Of a stretch of DNA of 5,724 bases, positions 1 through 5,430 are shown piece after piece. The DNA is from Bacteroidales bacterium (GTDB lineage Bacteria > Bacteroidota > Bacteroidia > Bacteroidales > UBA12481), in contig JAQWAJ010000138.1 in NCBI GenBank assembly GCA_028707745.1, forward strand, positions 1 through 5,724. Direction: 5' to 3'. The notes below the pieces were generated by a model. The model saw only the letters and a program-made list of their open reading frames with translations. It had not been told where the DNA came from and did not search any database. Made by a program: the position numbers and the translations under genes. How positions within the stretch are numbered: the first letter of the stretch is position 1; each line of letters begins with the position of its first letter.

Positions 1-1191
1 TTCTGTACCGGTCAGCCCTTTGGTGACTATCGTTTCAGAACTGTTTGATAAACCGGTTTCAATGGAAACCGGCTTGAAATCCACTCCATTATAAACGTAA
101 ACGGTTTTCAGGCTGTCTCTGACATAGATGGCCAGAGTCGGAATGACTACAGTGTCTTTTACCTGTTTGATAAGTATCTCACATTCAGCACTTAATCCCG
201 GAGTCATTCGAAGATGACAACTGTCGACACTGACAATGACCTTATAGGTTTTAATTTTCGTTTCCGAGCTGGACATATTACCGGCCATTGATTTCATCCT
301 GACAACGCCGGTTGTGGTCAGTTTATCTGCAGCATCTACCAGAATGGACACACGTTGGTCCTTTTCTATCCTTTTGTAATCATTTTCAGGAACTTCAACG
401 GAAATCTGAACCTCATTCAAGTCGGGAAGGTTAACAATAGGCATTTCGGAGTATAATTTCGATCCTTCTTTAACCTCACCTCCAAATGTCCCGGAACCTT
501 CGCTGGACATGATCATCATAGTCCGTGTTTCCGTGGGAGCGATCATCCCATCTCTGGGGGCAAGAATGGTCAGCGATTTGATCTGATCGGCAATCATGTT
601 TGCCCGGTTCTCGTTCTGAATGATCCTGGACTTCATTTGCTGGATTTCAGACTGATCAATGCTTTTCTGCGCTTCCAGCTTTTTTTTGAGTTTATCTCTC
701 TCAATCTTAGATTTCTGCAGTTCAAGCGCCAGAATCTTCTGCTTTGCCGGCGGTGCAAATTTCATCTGGATGGAATCGAGCTGGCTGATCGACATTTGTG
801 CTTCATTCTTTTCCACCTGAGCCATTAACATCGACATATTCAGTGCATTGTCTGCTTCGAGCTTTTCAAGATTGGATTTTGCTGTTTTCAGCTGTTCGGA
901 AAACATTTCGTTATATTCAAGCAGATCTTTACTTTCGAGAATACAGACCGTATCTCCCTTTTTGACGTAAGTACCGTTGGGTACCAGTTTTTTAACCGTA
1001 AGTTCATTGGCATAGACCCTCGGAGATGAGATGCATATAACGTTTACAGCTTCAATAGTTCCTGATGCGTAAACCTTTTCGGTAAAATCACCCTTCTTCA
1101 AATCGTAGGTGACTACGTTAACCTGCGGGGTTTTCTTGCACGACGTGCAAAACAATACTAACAGAATGGCACATATAAAAATATGCTTCAT
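1..1191 (-). CDS. Efflux periplasmic adaptor lipoprotein (MacA/HlyD/RND adaptor family), C-terminus cut by window edge
   Basis: Membrane-fusion adaptor that would bridge an inner-membrane exporter (ABC or RND) to an outer-membrane channel. 397 codons are visible, open to the left edge with no stop. Residues 1-17 are a lipoprotein signal ending in a CTSC lipobox, so Cys18 would be lipidated. Next come the first half of the lipoyl/barrel-sandwich domain (about 45-90, with GTIEA and NGTYVKKGD), a long Lys/Glu/Gln-rich coiled-coil hairpin (about 93-205), and the second lipoyl half opening with the family-typical LTILAPRDGMI (207-217). A beta-barrel domain (about 258-345, with TPGLSAECEI) and the start of the membrane-proximal domain (from about 346, VVIPTLAIYV) follow. 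ATG 1191 is chosen because it gives a complete signal peptide; no clear Shine-Dalgarno is visible. Lys-rich spacing and overall form resemble MacA-like ABC adaptors, but the partner transporter lies outside the window, so ABC versus RND is undecided. The family call is firm; the substrate is unknown. Confidence 0.9.
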   Translation of the reverse strand, partial: MKHIFICAILLVLFCTSCKKTPQVNVVTYDLKKGDFTEKVYASGTIEAVNVICISSPRVYANELTVKKLVPNGTYVKKGDTVCILESKDLLEYNEMFSEQLKTAKSNLEKLEADNALNMSMLMAQVEKNEAQMSISQLDSIQMKFAPPAKQKILALELQKSKIERDKLKKKLEAQKSIDQSEIQQMKSRIIQNENRANMIADQIKSLTILAPRDGMIAPTETRTMMIMSSEGSGTFGGEVKEGSKLYSEMPIVNLPDLNEVQISVEVPENDYKRIEKDQRVSILVDAADKLTTTGVVRMKSMAGNMSSSETKIKTYKVIVSVDSCHLRMTPGLSAECEILIKQVKDTVVIPTLAIYVRDSLKTVYVYNGVDFKPVSIETGLSNSSETIVTKGLTGTE

Positions 1192-1371
1192 GGCATGGGC
1201 TAATTTTCAGTTAGCGGTTTTTTTCTCAAAATTGTTACTCGGTTCTGACTGTAGGGACACGTTCAATGCACTAAAGTACAATGTAGGCTGGTCTTTTTCA
1301 ACAAAAAAACGGGATCGAGCCGATTTTATTGCTAACTGTGTAAAAAATCCGGAATTTTGCGTGAAAAACAG
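1192..1371. other. Intergenic gap between two minus-strand genes
   Basis: AT-rich 180-bp gap between the lipoprotein gene stop and the adaptor start. I see no convincing gene. It holds a weak terminator-like element (1303-1327). On the minus strand there are two near matches to the Bacteroidota -7 box TAnnTTTG: TACTTTAG at 1278-1271 and CAATTTTG at 1234-1227, each with one mismatch. A TTTG at 1305-1302 lies 23 nt upstream of the first. The gap length suggests the adaptor has its own promoter, but no exact box is present. Confidence 0.5.
1303..1327 (-). terminator. Weak terminator-like element after the minus-strand lipoprotein gene
   Basis: Read on the minus strand, AAAATCGG and CCGTTTT flank a 7-nt loop and are followed by a run of seven T. 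The GC part of the stem is only 3 bp, and the A/T extension needs one bulged T. Its position about 45 nt past the lipoprotein stop fits a terminator, but the stem is weak. Confidence 0.25.
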
Positions 1372-2364
1372 CTACCAATTCGGGTTATTCACAAAATCCA
1401 GCTTCTTTGTATACCGCCCTTTTACTAGTGAATCCTGCGATCTGGGAGACAGTACAAGATTATTAAAAGGAACCGAAAACTTAGTTGCAACCACCCCGAT
1501 CGCACCTGCAATATTTCCATTCGGATTTACTTTATCGTCAATTTCCAGGTCAAACCAATCGAGATATCTGGATAAGGTAGTATCACAGGCGGTGATCAGC
1601 ATCTCCAGATCAACAGGTTTCCGGTAGTCAACGGTGTTGTCCTTCCTGATGCTGGTGCCCAGGTGAGCAAAATAGGAATCAGAATAGAAGAGATAATTGT
1701 ATCGGTTACTCTCAGTGACGAGTTCCGCGAGCGAAACCTGCCTGGTGTAGTGGTCGGTGCAAACCCTGAATTCACCGTTTTTCAGCCACTCCTCATATTT
1801 CAGATTGAGGGCGATCTCATAAAGACCAGCCGCCGGATCGGAGTTCCAGGAGAAGAGCAACGGGTCTTCATAAAAATAGAACCTTTTAAATCCCGCCTTT
1901 GGAATGACCACTTTGAAACTGTTCAGGAACGAGAAATCGGCAGTGAGTGTGTCATGTTCATTGGGAAGGATGATGGTGAGACGGTATTTATCAGCATAAA
2001 GCTTCTGATTCAAAACGAACAGTTCATTCGGGAGGGTCGGGAAGGGGCCTTCCGCTCTGGGTATATCTGTGATCAGATGGAAAGGAATCTGGTTGGACCC
2101 AGAACCTTCGGTAAGATAAACCTGGGCATCGGTATAAAAAATCTGATTCCGGTCCTGCGCAAGGGTATATGGATCGGTTGTGCCGGCAAATGTTTTTGAA
2201 AGCTTGATGTAGTGAACCGGCTGGCTCAGATCGAATACTCCGTAAACAACCGGCTGAGGAGTTCCCGGGTTAATCATCGGGATATCTTCAGAACAACTTG
2301 TAAGACAGATCGTTGTTATGGTCAATAACCAGAAGGAATGATTAAATCTGGTAAAAACTTTCAT
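1372..2364 (-). CDS. Secreted lipoprotein, probably DUF4249-like
   Basis: Predicted envelope lipoprotein of unknown function, 330 residues. Residues 1-23 form a signal peptide (basic N-terminus, hydrophobic FWLLTITTICL) ending in the lipobox LTSC, with Cys24 as the lipidated residue. The mature part begins with a short acidic stretch (SEDIP), then an early beta segment PVVYGVFDLSQPVHYIKLSKTF (39-59), and ends with NPNGNIAGAIGVVATKF (280-296). These resemble DUF4249 proteins of Bacteroidota, which are often encoded beside TonB-dependent receptors; no such receptor is present here. The frame also opens at a TTG at 2373, but ATG 2364 is preferred: it is preceded directly by GAGGAAA, gives a standard signal peptide, and is the same distance (13 nt) from the upstream inverted repeat as surE's start. 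A near-match -7 box (TATCTTCG, 2390-2383) lies upstream. The lipoprotein call is strong; the family name is a recognition from general pattern and less sure. Confidence 0.8.
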   Translation of the reverse strand: MKVFTRFNHSFWLLTITTICLTSCSEDIPMINPGTPQPVVYGVFDLSQPVHYIKLSKTFAGTTDPYTLAQDRNQIFYTDAQVYLTEGSGSNQIPFHLITDIPRAEGPFPTLPNELFVLNQKLYADKYRLTIILPNEHDTLTADFSFLNSFKVVIPKAGFKRFYFYEDPLLFSWNSDPAAGLYEIALNLKYEEWLKNGEFRVCTDHYTRQVSLAELVTESNRYNYLFYSDSYFAHLGTSIRKDNTVDYRKPVDLEMLITACDTTLSRYLDWFDLEIDDKVNPNGNIAGAIGVVATKFSVPFNNLVLSPRSQDSLVKGRYTKKLDFVNNPNW

Positions 2365-2382
2365 TTTCCTCAATTTGCGCCA

Positions 2383-2390
2383 CGAAGATA
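2383..2390 (-). promoter_or_regulatory. Possible -7 box for the minus-strand lipoprotein gene
   Basis: TATCTTCG on the minus strand matches the Bacteroidota -7 consensus TAnnTTTG with one mismatch. It ends 18 nt before ATG 2364 and is the mirror partner of surE's box within the inverted repeat. No clear -33 TTTG is visible at the usual distance. Confidence 0.35.
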
Positions 2391-2401
2391 ACCGGGTTTT
2401 C

Positions 2402-2409
2402 TATTTTTG
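2402..2409 (+). promoter_or_regulatory. Probable -7 promoter box for surE
   Basis: TATTTTTG is an exact match to the Bacteroidota -7 consensus TAnnTTTG and lies 18 nt before the surE ATG, implying a very short leader. A TTTG at 2374-2377 could be the -33 element, but the 24-nt spacing is a little longer than usual. It probably drives surE, the small membrane gene and lpxB together. Confidence 0.6.
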
Positions 2410-2427
2410 TGGCGTTAAAATATAGAT

Positions 2428-3198
2428 ATGATAAAAAAACCACTGATTCTGGTTTGTAATGATGATGGATATCGTGCACGCGGTGTCATGGAGTTGGCAC
2501 AGGTTGCCGGCGAATTTGGGGATGTTATTGTGGTAGCGCCGGTGAACGGGCAATCCGGAATGTCGCATGCCGTAACGCTTAATCAGCCCATCCGGCTGAA
2601 AACTGGCGAAATGTGCAATGGCAAACCTGCCTATGCTTGTTCGGGTACTCCTGCTGATTGTGTGAAAATTGCCATTAACCAGATACTGGACCGGAAACCT
2701 GATCTTGTGCTATCGGGCATCAATCATGGTTCAAATGCATCGGTCAGCCTGTTCTATTCAGGCACTGTGGCTGCCACCATCGAGGCATGCATGAACGGAA
2801 TTCCCGCCATCGCTTTTTCCGTTGATGATCACTCGGCCGATGCCGATTTTACCTTGGCAGTGAAAAGTGCCAGAACAATCATCAAAAGAATTCTCGAATC
2901 CGGTCTTCCCACAGGAACCTGCCTGAACATCAACTTCCCCCGGATTTCCCCGGAACAATTCAAGGGAATGAAGATTTGCCGCCAGACGATCGGGGTATGG
3001 AAAGAGGAATTTGAGAAGCGGGTCGACCCGCAGGGGCATGATTACTTTTGGCTGACCGGTGAATTCAGTAATGATGAACCGCTGGCCGAGGATACCGACG
3101 AGTGGGCACTTAGCCACCATTATGGTGCTATTGTGCCGGTCAGTGTCGACTTTACGGATTACCCGGCTTTGGAAGCATTGAAATTATGGGCTTTATGA
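2428..3198 (+). CDS. surE: 5'/3'-nucleotidase SurE
   Basis: Metal-dependent phosphatase that removes phosphate from nucleoside 5'- and 3'-monophosphates; cytoplasmic, and linked to stationary-phase survival in other bacteria. Length 256 residues, normal for the family. The conserved metal site is intact: NDDG at 11-14 (Asp12, Asp13), Ser43 in GQSGMSH, and Asn99 in SGINHGSN. Other family signatures are APVNGQSG (37-44), SGTPADCV (72-79) and YSGTVAATIEA (110-120). The ATG at 2428 places the N-terminal strand and NDDG motif at the usual distance. There is no Shine-Dalgarno; the leader is AT-rich and follows a TAnnTTTG box by 18 nt. It is the first gene of a likely operon with the 97-residue membrane protein (10-nt gap) and lpxB. 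Nothing is odd in the protein itself. Confidence 0.97.
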   Translation: MIKKPLILVCNDDGYRARGVMELAQVAGEFGDVIVVAPVNGQSGMSHAVTLNQPIRLKTGEMCNGKPAYACSGTPADCVKIAINQILDRKPDLVLSGINHGSNASVSLFYSGTVAATIEACMNGIPAIAFSVDDHSADADFTLAVKSARTIIKRILESGLPTGTCLNINFPRISPEQFKGMKICRQTIGVWKEEFEKRVDPQGHDYFWLTGEFSNDEPLAEDTDEWALSHHYGAIVPVSVDFTDYPALEALKLWAL

Positions 3199-3212
3199 AC
3201 AGCTACCAATGA
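3195..3212 (+). other. Five-codon mini-ORF bridging surE and the next gene
   Basis: ATG at 3195 overlaps the surE stop as ATGA (3195-3198), encodes MNSYQ, and its TGA stop (3210-3212) overlaps the next gene's ATG 3209, again as ATGA. This would let ribosomes stop and restart in two short steps. No Shine-Dalgarno lies ahead of either ATG. It may be chance, and no product function is proposed. Confidence 0.3.
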
Positions 3213-3502
3213 CCAGCGAAAGATTTAATAATCTGTGGATCGGTATCGCTACCGGAATTCTTGTCCCTTTTATGACATTAACCTGCTATTATTTTGCCCG
3301 TTACAGCAAACTGAGCGTGGCCGAATTTATTACGGTTTATAAAAGTCTGGGAATTCTGACACACATTATCTCACTGTCGGTTTTGCCTGATCTGCTTCTG
3401 TTTTTTCTGTTTATCAGGCGGGATTATCTGAAATCAGCGAGGGGAGTGCTGCTGGCTACTTTCCTCTTTACCTTTACCGTGCTATTATTACGATTCTTGT
3501 AG
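3209..3502 (+). CDS. Small three-helix membrane protein of unknown function
   Basis: I do not recognise a named family. The 97-residue product has three predicted membrane helices: about 11-30 (IGIATGILVPFMTLTCYYFA), 53-69 (IISLSVLPDLLLFFLFI) and 80-97 at the very C-terminus. The loop 31-52 is mixed and carries the sequence KLSVAEF; the second loop is basic (RRDYLKSARG, 70-79), which by the positive-inside rule puts it in the cytoplasm. The gene lies 10 nt after surE and 19 nt before lpxB on the same strand, so it is almost surely cotranscribed with both. No Shine-Dalgarno precedes ATG 3209, so translation may depend on coupling to surE. Its place beside lpxB suggests, without proving, a role at the inner membrane near lipid A synthesis. 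Being open in frame, intact and well spaced, it is very likely a real gene. Confidence 0.85.
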   Translation: MTSERFNNLWIGIATGILVPFMTLTCYYFARYSKLSVAEFITVYKSLGILTHIISLSVLPDLLLFFLFIRRDYLKSARGVLLATFLFTFTVLLLRFL

Positions 3503-3510
3503 AAGAACTC

Positions 3511-3515
3511 AAGGA
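3511..3515 (+). promoter_or_regulatory. Shine-Dalgarno site of lpxB
   Basis: AAGGA, 6 nt before ATG 3522. It fixes the lpxB start and contrasts with surE and gldF, which lack such a site. Confidence 0.7.
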
Positions 3516-3521
3516 AATAAG

Positions 3522-4640
3522 ATGAAATACTTTCTGATTGCCGGCGAGCCTTCAGGTGACCAACACGGTTCCACCCTGATGGAATCGATCCTGACGATTG
3601 ATCCCGAAGCAGAATTTCGCTTTTTCGGAGGTGATCTGATGGAGAAAGTGGGCGGAACTGCGGTGATCAATATCCGGAGCCTGGCATTCATGGGATTCAC
3701 GCAGGTTATATTGAAGTTGTTCAAGATCCGGGAAACCTTCAGTATCTGTAAAAGAGAGATCCTCGCATTTCAACCGAATGTGGTTATTCCGATCGATTAC
3801 GGTGGATTTAATCTCCGGATCATTCGCTGGTTGAAAAAAGAGAAATTCAAAACGGCTTATTACATTACCCCGAAGGTATGGGCCTGGATGCCATCGAGAG
3901 CCAATAAACTGGCCCGGTTTACCGATCAGTCGATGTGTATTCTGCCTTTTGAAATCGATTTTTTGAGAAAATACGGGGTTCATTGTGAATATGTAGGAAA
4001 CCCGGTCAGGGACTATGTCCAGCCGGTTCGAAATGCCAGTCAGGAAATGCTTCAAACCTCTTTAGGGCTGACGGATAAGCCGGTTATCGCTTTGCTGCCC
4101 GGAAGCCGTCGACAGGAGATTACGAAGATACTTCCGACCATGATGAAGATGGTTGATCAGTTTCCGGACTACCAGTTTGTTATTGCCGGACATGGAAACT
4201 TTGATGAATCTTTTTACCGGGATGTTGCCGGCCATCAAGAGGTGAGCGTCGTTTATGGCAAAACGCTCGAACTGGCCAGAGTTGCCACAGCAGCGCTGGT
4301 GACATCGGGCACTGCAACTCTTGAAACGGCCCTGGTGGGAACTCCTCAGGTTGTTTGCTATAAAACGTCTCCGGTTTCCTACCTGATTGCACGCCTGCTG
4401 ATCAAAACCCGGTATATTTCGCTGGTTAATCTGATCCTCGGCAGGATGTGTGTTGAGGAACTCATACAGGGCAAATACACTGCCGTTAATCTGGAACATT
4501 TTCTGGGACTTATTCTGAATGATGCTGCCTATATGCAAAACATGAAGAACGGTTATCGGGAGCTGGATGAGAAAATCGGACCGGAGAAAGCTCCGGCTGT
4601 GGCGGCTGCAATCGTATGTCGCATGGCTATGAAACCCTGA
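3522..4640 (+). CDS. lpxB: Lipid-A-disaccharide synthase LpxB
   Basis: Joins UDP-2,3-diacylglucosamine to lipid X (2,3-diacylglucosamine 1-phosphate), releasing UDP and forming the lipid A disaccharide on the cytoplasmic face of the inner membrane; glycosyltransferase family 19. The 372 residues match the usual length. Family motifs in order: AGEPSGDQHG (7-16), FFGGDLM (34-40), LAFMGFTQV (54-62), IDYGGFN (91-97, with the conserved Asp92), YYITPKVWAWMPSR (113-126), ILPFE (140-144), YVGNPV (157-162), LLPGSRRQEI (191-200) and TSGTATLETAL (261-271), the last part of the nucleotide-sugar site. The C-terminal ISLVNLILGR and EELIQ (299-316) correspond to the conserved ISLPNL...PELLQ region. AAGGA 6 nt upstream supports ATG 3522. 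It is the last gene of the surE operon, followed by a weak terminator. No missing key residue was seen. Confidence 0.97.
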   Translation: MKYFLIAGEPSGDQHGSTLMESILTIDPEAEFRFFGGDLMEKVGGTAVINIRSLAFMGFTQVILKLFKIRETFSICKREILAFQPNVVIPIDYGGFNLRIIRWLKKEKFKTAYYITPKVWAWMPSRANKLARFTDQSMCILPFEIDFLRKYGVHCEYVGNPVRDYVQPVRNASQEMLQTSLGLTDKPVIALLPGSRRQEITKILPTMMKMVDQFPDYQFVIAGHGNFDESFYRDVAGHQEVSVVYGKTLELARVATAALVTSGTATLETALVGTPQVVCYKTSPVSYLIARLLIKTRYISLVNLILGRMCVEELIQGKYTAVNLEHFLGLILNDAAYMQNMKNGYRELDEKIGPEKAPAVAAAIVCRMAMKP

Positions 4641-4657
4641 TAGGTTCCTTTTTTTTT
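4633..4657 (+). terminator. Weak rho-independent terminator at the end of lpxB
   Basis: AACC (4633-4636) pairs with GGTT (4643-4646) around a 6-nt loop that contains most of the lpxB stop codon, followed by CC and nine T (4649-4657). The stem is only 4 bp, extendable past one mismatch, but the T-run is long and the position is right. Some read-through into gldF is possible. Confidence 0.4.
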
Positions 4658-4658
4658 C

Positions 4659-4666
4659 TACATTTG
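4659..4666 (+). promoter_or_regulatory. Probable -7 promoter box for gldF-gldG
   Basis: TACATTTG is an exact match to the Bacteroidota -7 consensus TAnnTTTG, 22 nt before the gldF ATG. No TTTG is visible at the -33 position; that stretch is the end of lpxB and its terminator. Confidence 0.6.
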
Positions 4667-4688
4667 TAACTCTCTAAAAAAGCAGTTT

Positions 4689-5420
4689 ATGTTGACTTTG
4701 CTGAAGCGTGAGATAAGCGGATTTTTCAGTTCCCTGACGGGTTACATCGTGATCATCGTCTTTCTGTTGCTCAATGGACTTTTCCTTTGGGTATTCCCTG
4801 GCGAATTCAATATTCCGGAAGCTGGTTACTCAACCCTTGACCCCATGTTTGTTCTGGCCCCCTGGGTATTCCTGTTCCTGGTTCCGGCTGTAACCATGAG
4901 GCTCTTTTCAGATGAGAAACGGACCGGCACACTGGAACTGCTGCTGAGCAGGCCGCTGAGCGACCTGAAAATCATCCTGGCAAAATATCTGGCCGGGCTG
5001 TTATTGGTTCTGCTGGCTATCCTTCCGACATTGATCTACTTTTTCTCGGTGCTTTGGCTCGGAAGCCCGCGCGGGAACCTGGATACCGGTGGTTTTTGGG
5101 GATCATTTATCGGACTGTTCTTTCTTGCCGGCGTTTATGTGGCTATCGGACTATTTACCTCCTCAATAACTGATAATCAGATTATTTCATTCATTTTGGG
5201 AGTGACCGGATGCTTTATCCTCTTCCTCGGTTTTGATTATATATCCAAGCTGGGATTTTCAGGGGGCCTTGAAAACTTCATCGCAGCACTGGGAATATCC
5301 TATCACTACAATTCAATGTCAAGGGGAGTGATCGATACACGCGATGTTCTTTACTTCGCTTCGGTGATAGCGGTCTTCGTCCTTTTTACTAAAATAGTTC
5401 TTGAAAGCCGTAAATGGTAG
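4689..5420 (+). CDS. gldF: Gld ABC transporter permease GldF
   Basis: Inner-membrane permease of the Gld ABC transporter (GldA ATPase, GldF, GldG), needed for gliding in Flavobacterium johnsoniae but also found in non-gliding Bacteroidota; the substrate is not known. The 243 residues match the family's usual length. It is an ABC-2/NosY-type protein with about six membrane helices: roughly 17-36, 52-72, 97-119, 136-156, 163-183 and 219-237. Recognition features are the N-terminal KREISGFFSSLTGYIVI, FLLLNGLFLWVFPGEFNI (25-42) and the coupling motif SDEKRTGTLELLLSRPLS (74-91). ATG 4689 gives the full amphipathic N-terminus. There is no Shine-Dalgarno; the leader is A-rich after a TAnnTTTG box. 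The stop is 10 nt from gldG, so the two form an operon. gldA is not adjacent here. GldF rather than a general ABC-2 permease is supported by the gldG neighbour. Confidence 0.93.
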   Translation: MLTLLKREISGFFSSLTGYIVIIVFLLLNGLFLWVFPGEFNIPEAGYSTLDPMFVLAPWVFLFLVPAVTMRLFSDEKRTGTLELLLSRPLSDLKIILAKYLAGLLLVLLAILPTLIYFFSVLWLGSPRGNLDTGGFWGSFIGLFFLAGVYVAIGLFTSSITDNQIISFILGVTGCFILFLGFDYISKLGFSGGLENFIAALGISYHYNSMSRGVIDTRDVLYFASVIAVFVLFTKIVLESRKW

Positions 5421-5423
5421 GAG
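5418..5423 (+). promoter_or_regulatory. Shine-Dalgarno site of gldG
   Basis: TAGGAG overlaps the gldF stop codon (TAG 5418-5420) and lies 7 nt before ATG 5431, fixing the gldG start and suggesting translational coupling to gldF. Confidence 0.65.
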
Positions 5424-5430
5424 ATTAAAG

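Larger units (their letters stand above)
2378..2414. repeat. Imperfect inverted repeat in the divergent promoter region
   Basis: Two 13-nt arms (2378-2390 and 2402-2414) around an 11-nt centre. Read outward, the arms are TATCTTCGTGGCG on minus and TATTTTTGTGGCG on plus, identical at 11 of 13 positions. The six outermost bases (GTGGCG) are identical and are not part of the -7 consensus. Each arm ends exactly 13 nt from a start codon (2428 on plus, 2364 on minus). It could be two back-to-back promoters, a binding site for a dimeric regulator, or both. As plus-strand RNA the two mismatches would be G-U pairs. Confidence 0.7.

Noticed and set aside
1208..1338. 8-bp inverted repeat CAGTTAGC / GCTAACTG at the two ends of the intergenic gap
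   Set aside because: It is short, 115 nt apart and not extendable; expected by chance fairly often.
1109..1627. Plus-strand open frame of 172 codons spanning the adaptor start, the gap and the end of the lipoprotein gene
   Set aside because: It overlaps two better-supported genes on the other strand and shows no domain, signal or ribosome site.
1663..2199. Long plus-strand open frame (178 codons) opposite the minus-strand lipoprotein gene
   Set aside because: It is antisense to a gene with a clear lipoprotein signal and family-like sequence; the translation has no recognisable domain or start context.
2365..2373. TTG start at 2373 for the lipoprotein, adding MRK
   Set aside because: ATG 2364 has GAGGAAA directly upstream, and this sequence would overlap the longer start; the mirror spacing to the inverted repeat also favours ATG.
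1367..3210. 13-bp direct repeat AACAGCTACCAAT at 1367-1379 and 3198-3210, each at a gene end
   Set aside because: A single 13-bp match is not surprising in a window of this size, and the two copies have different roles in their contexts.
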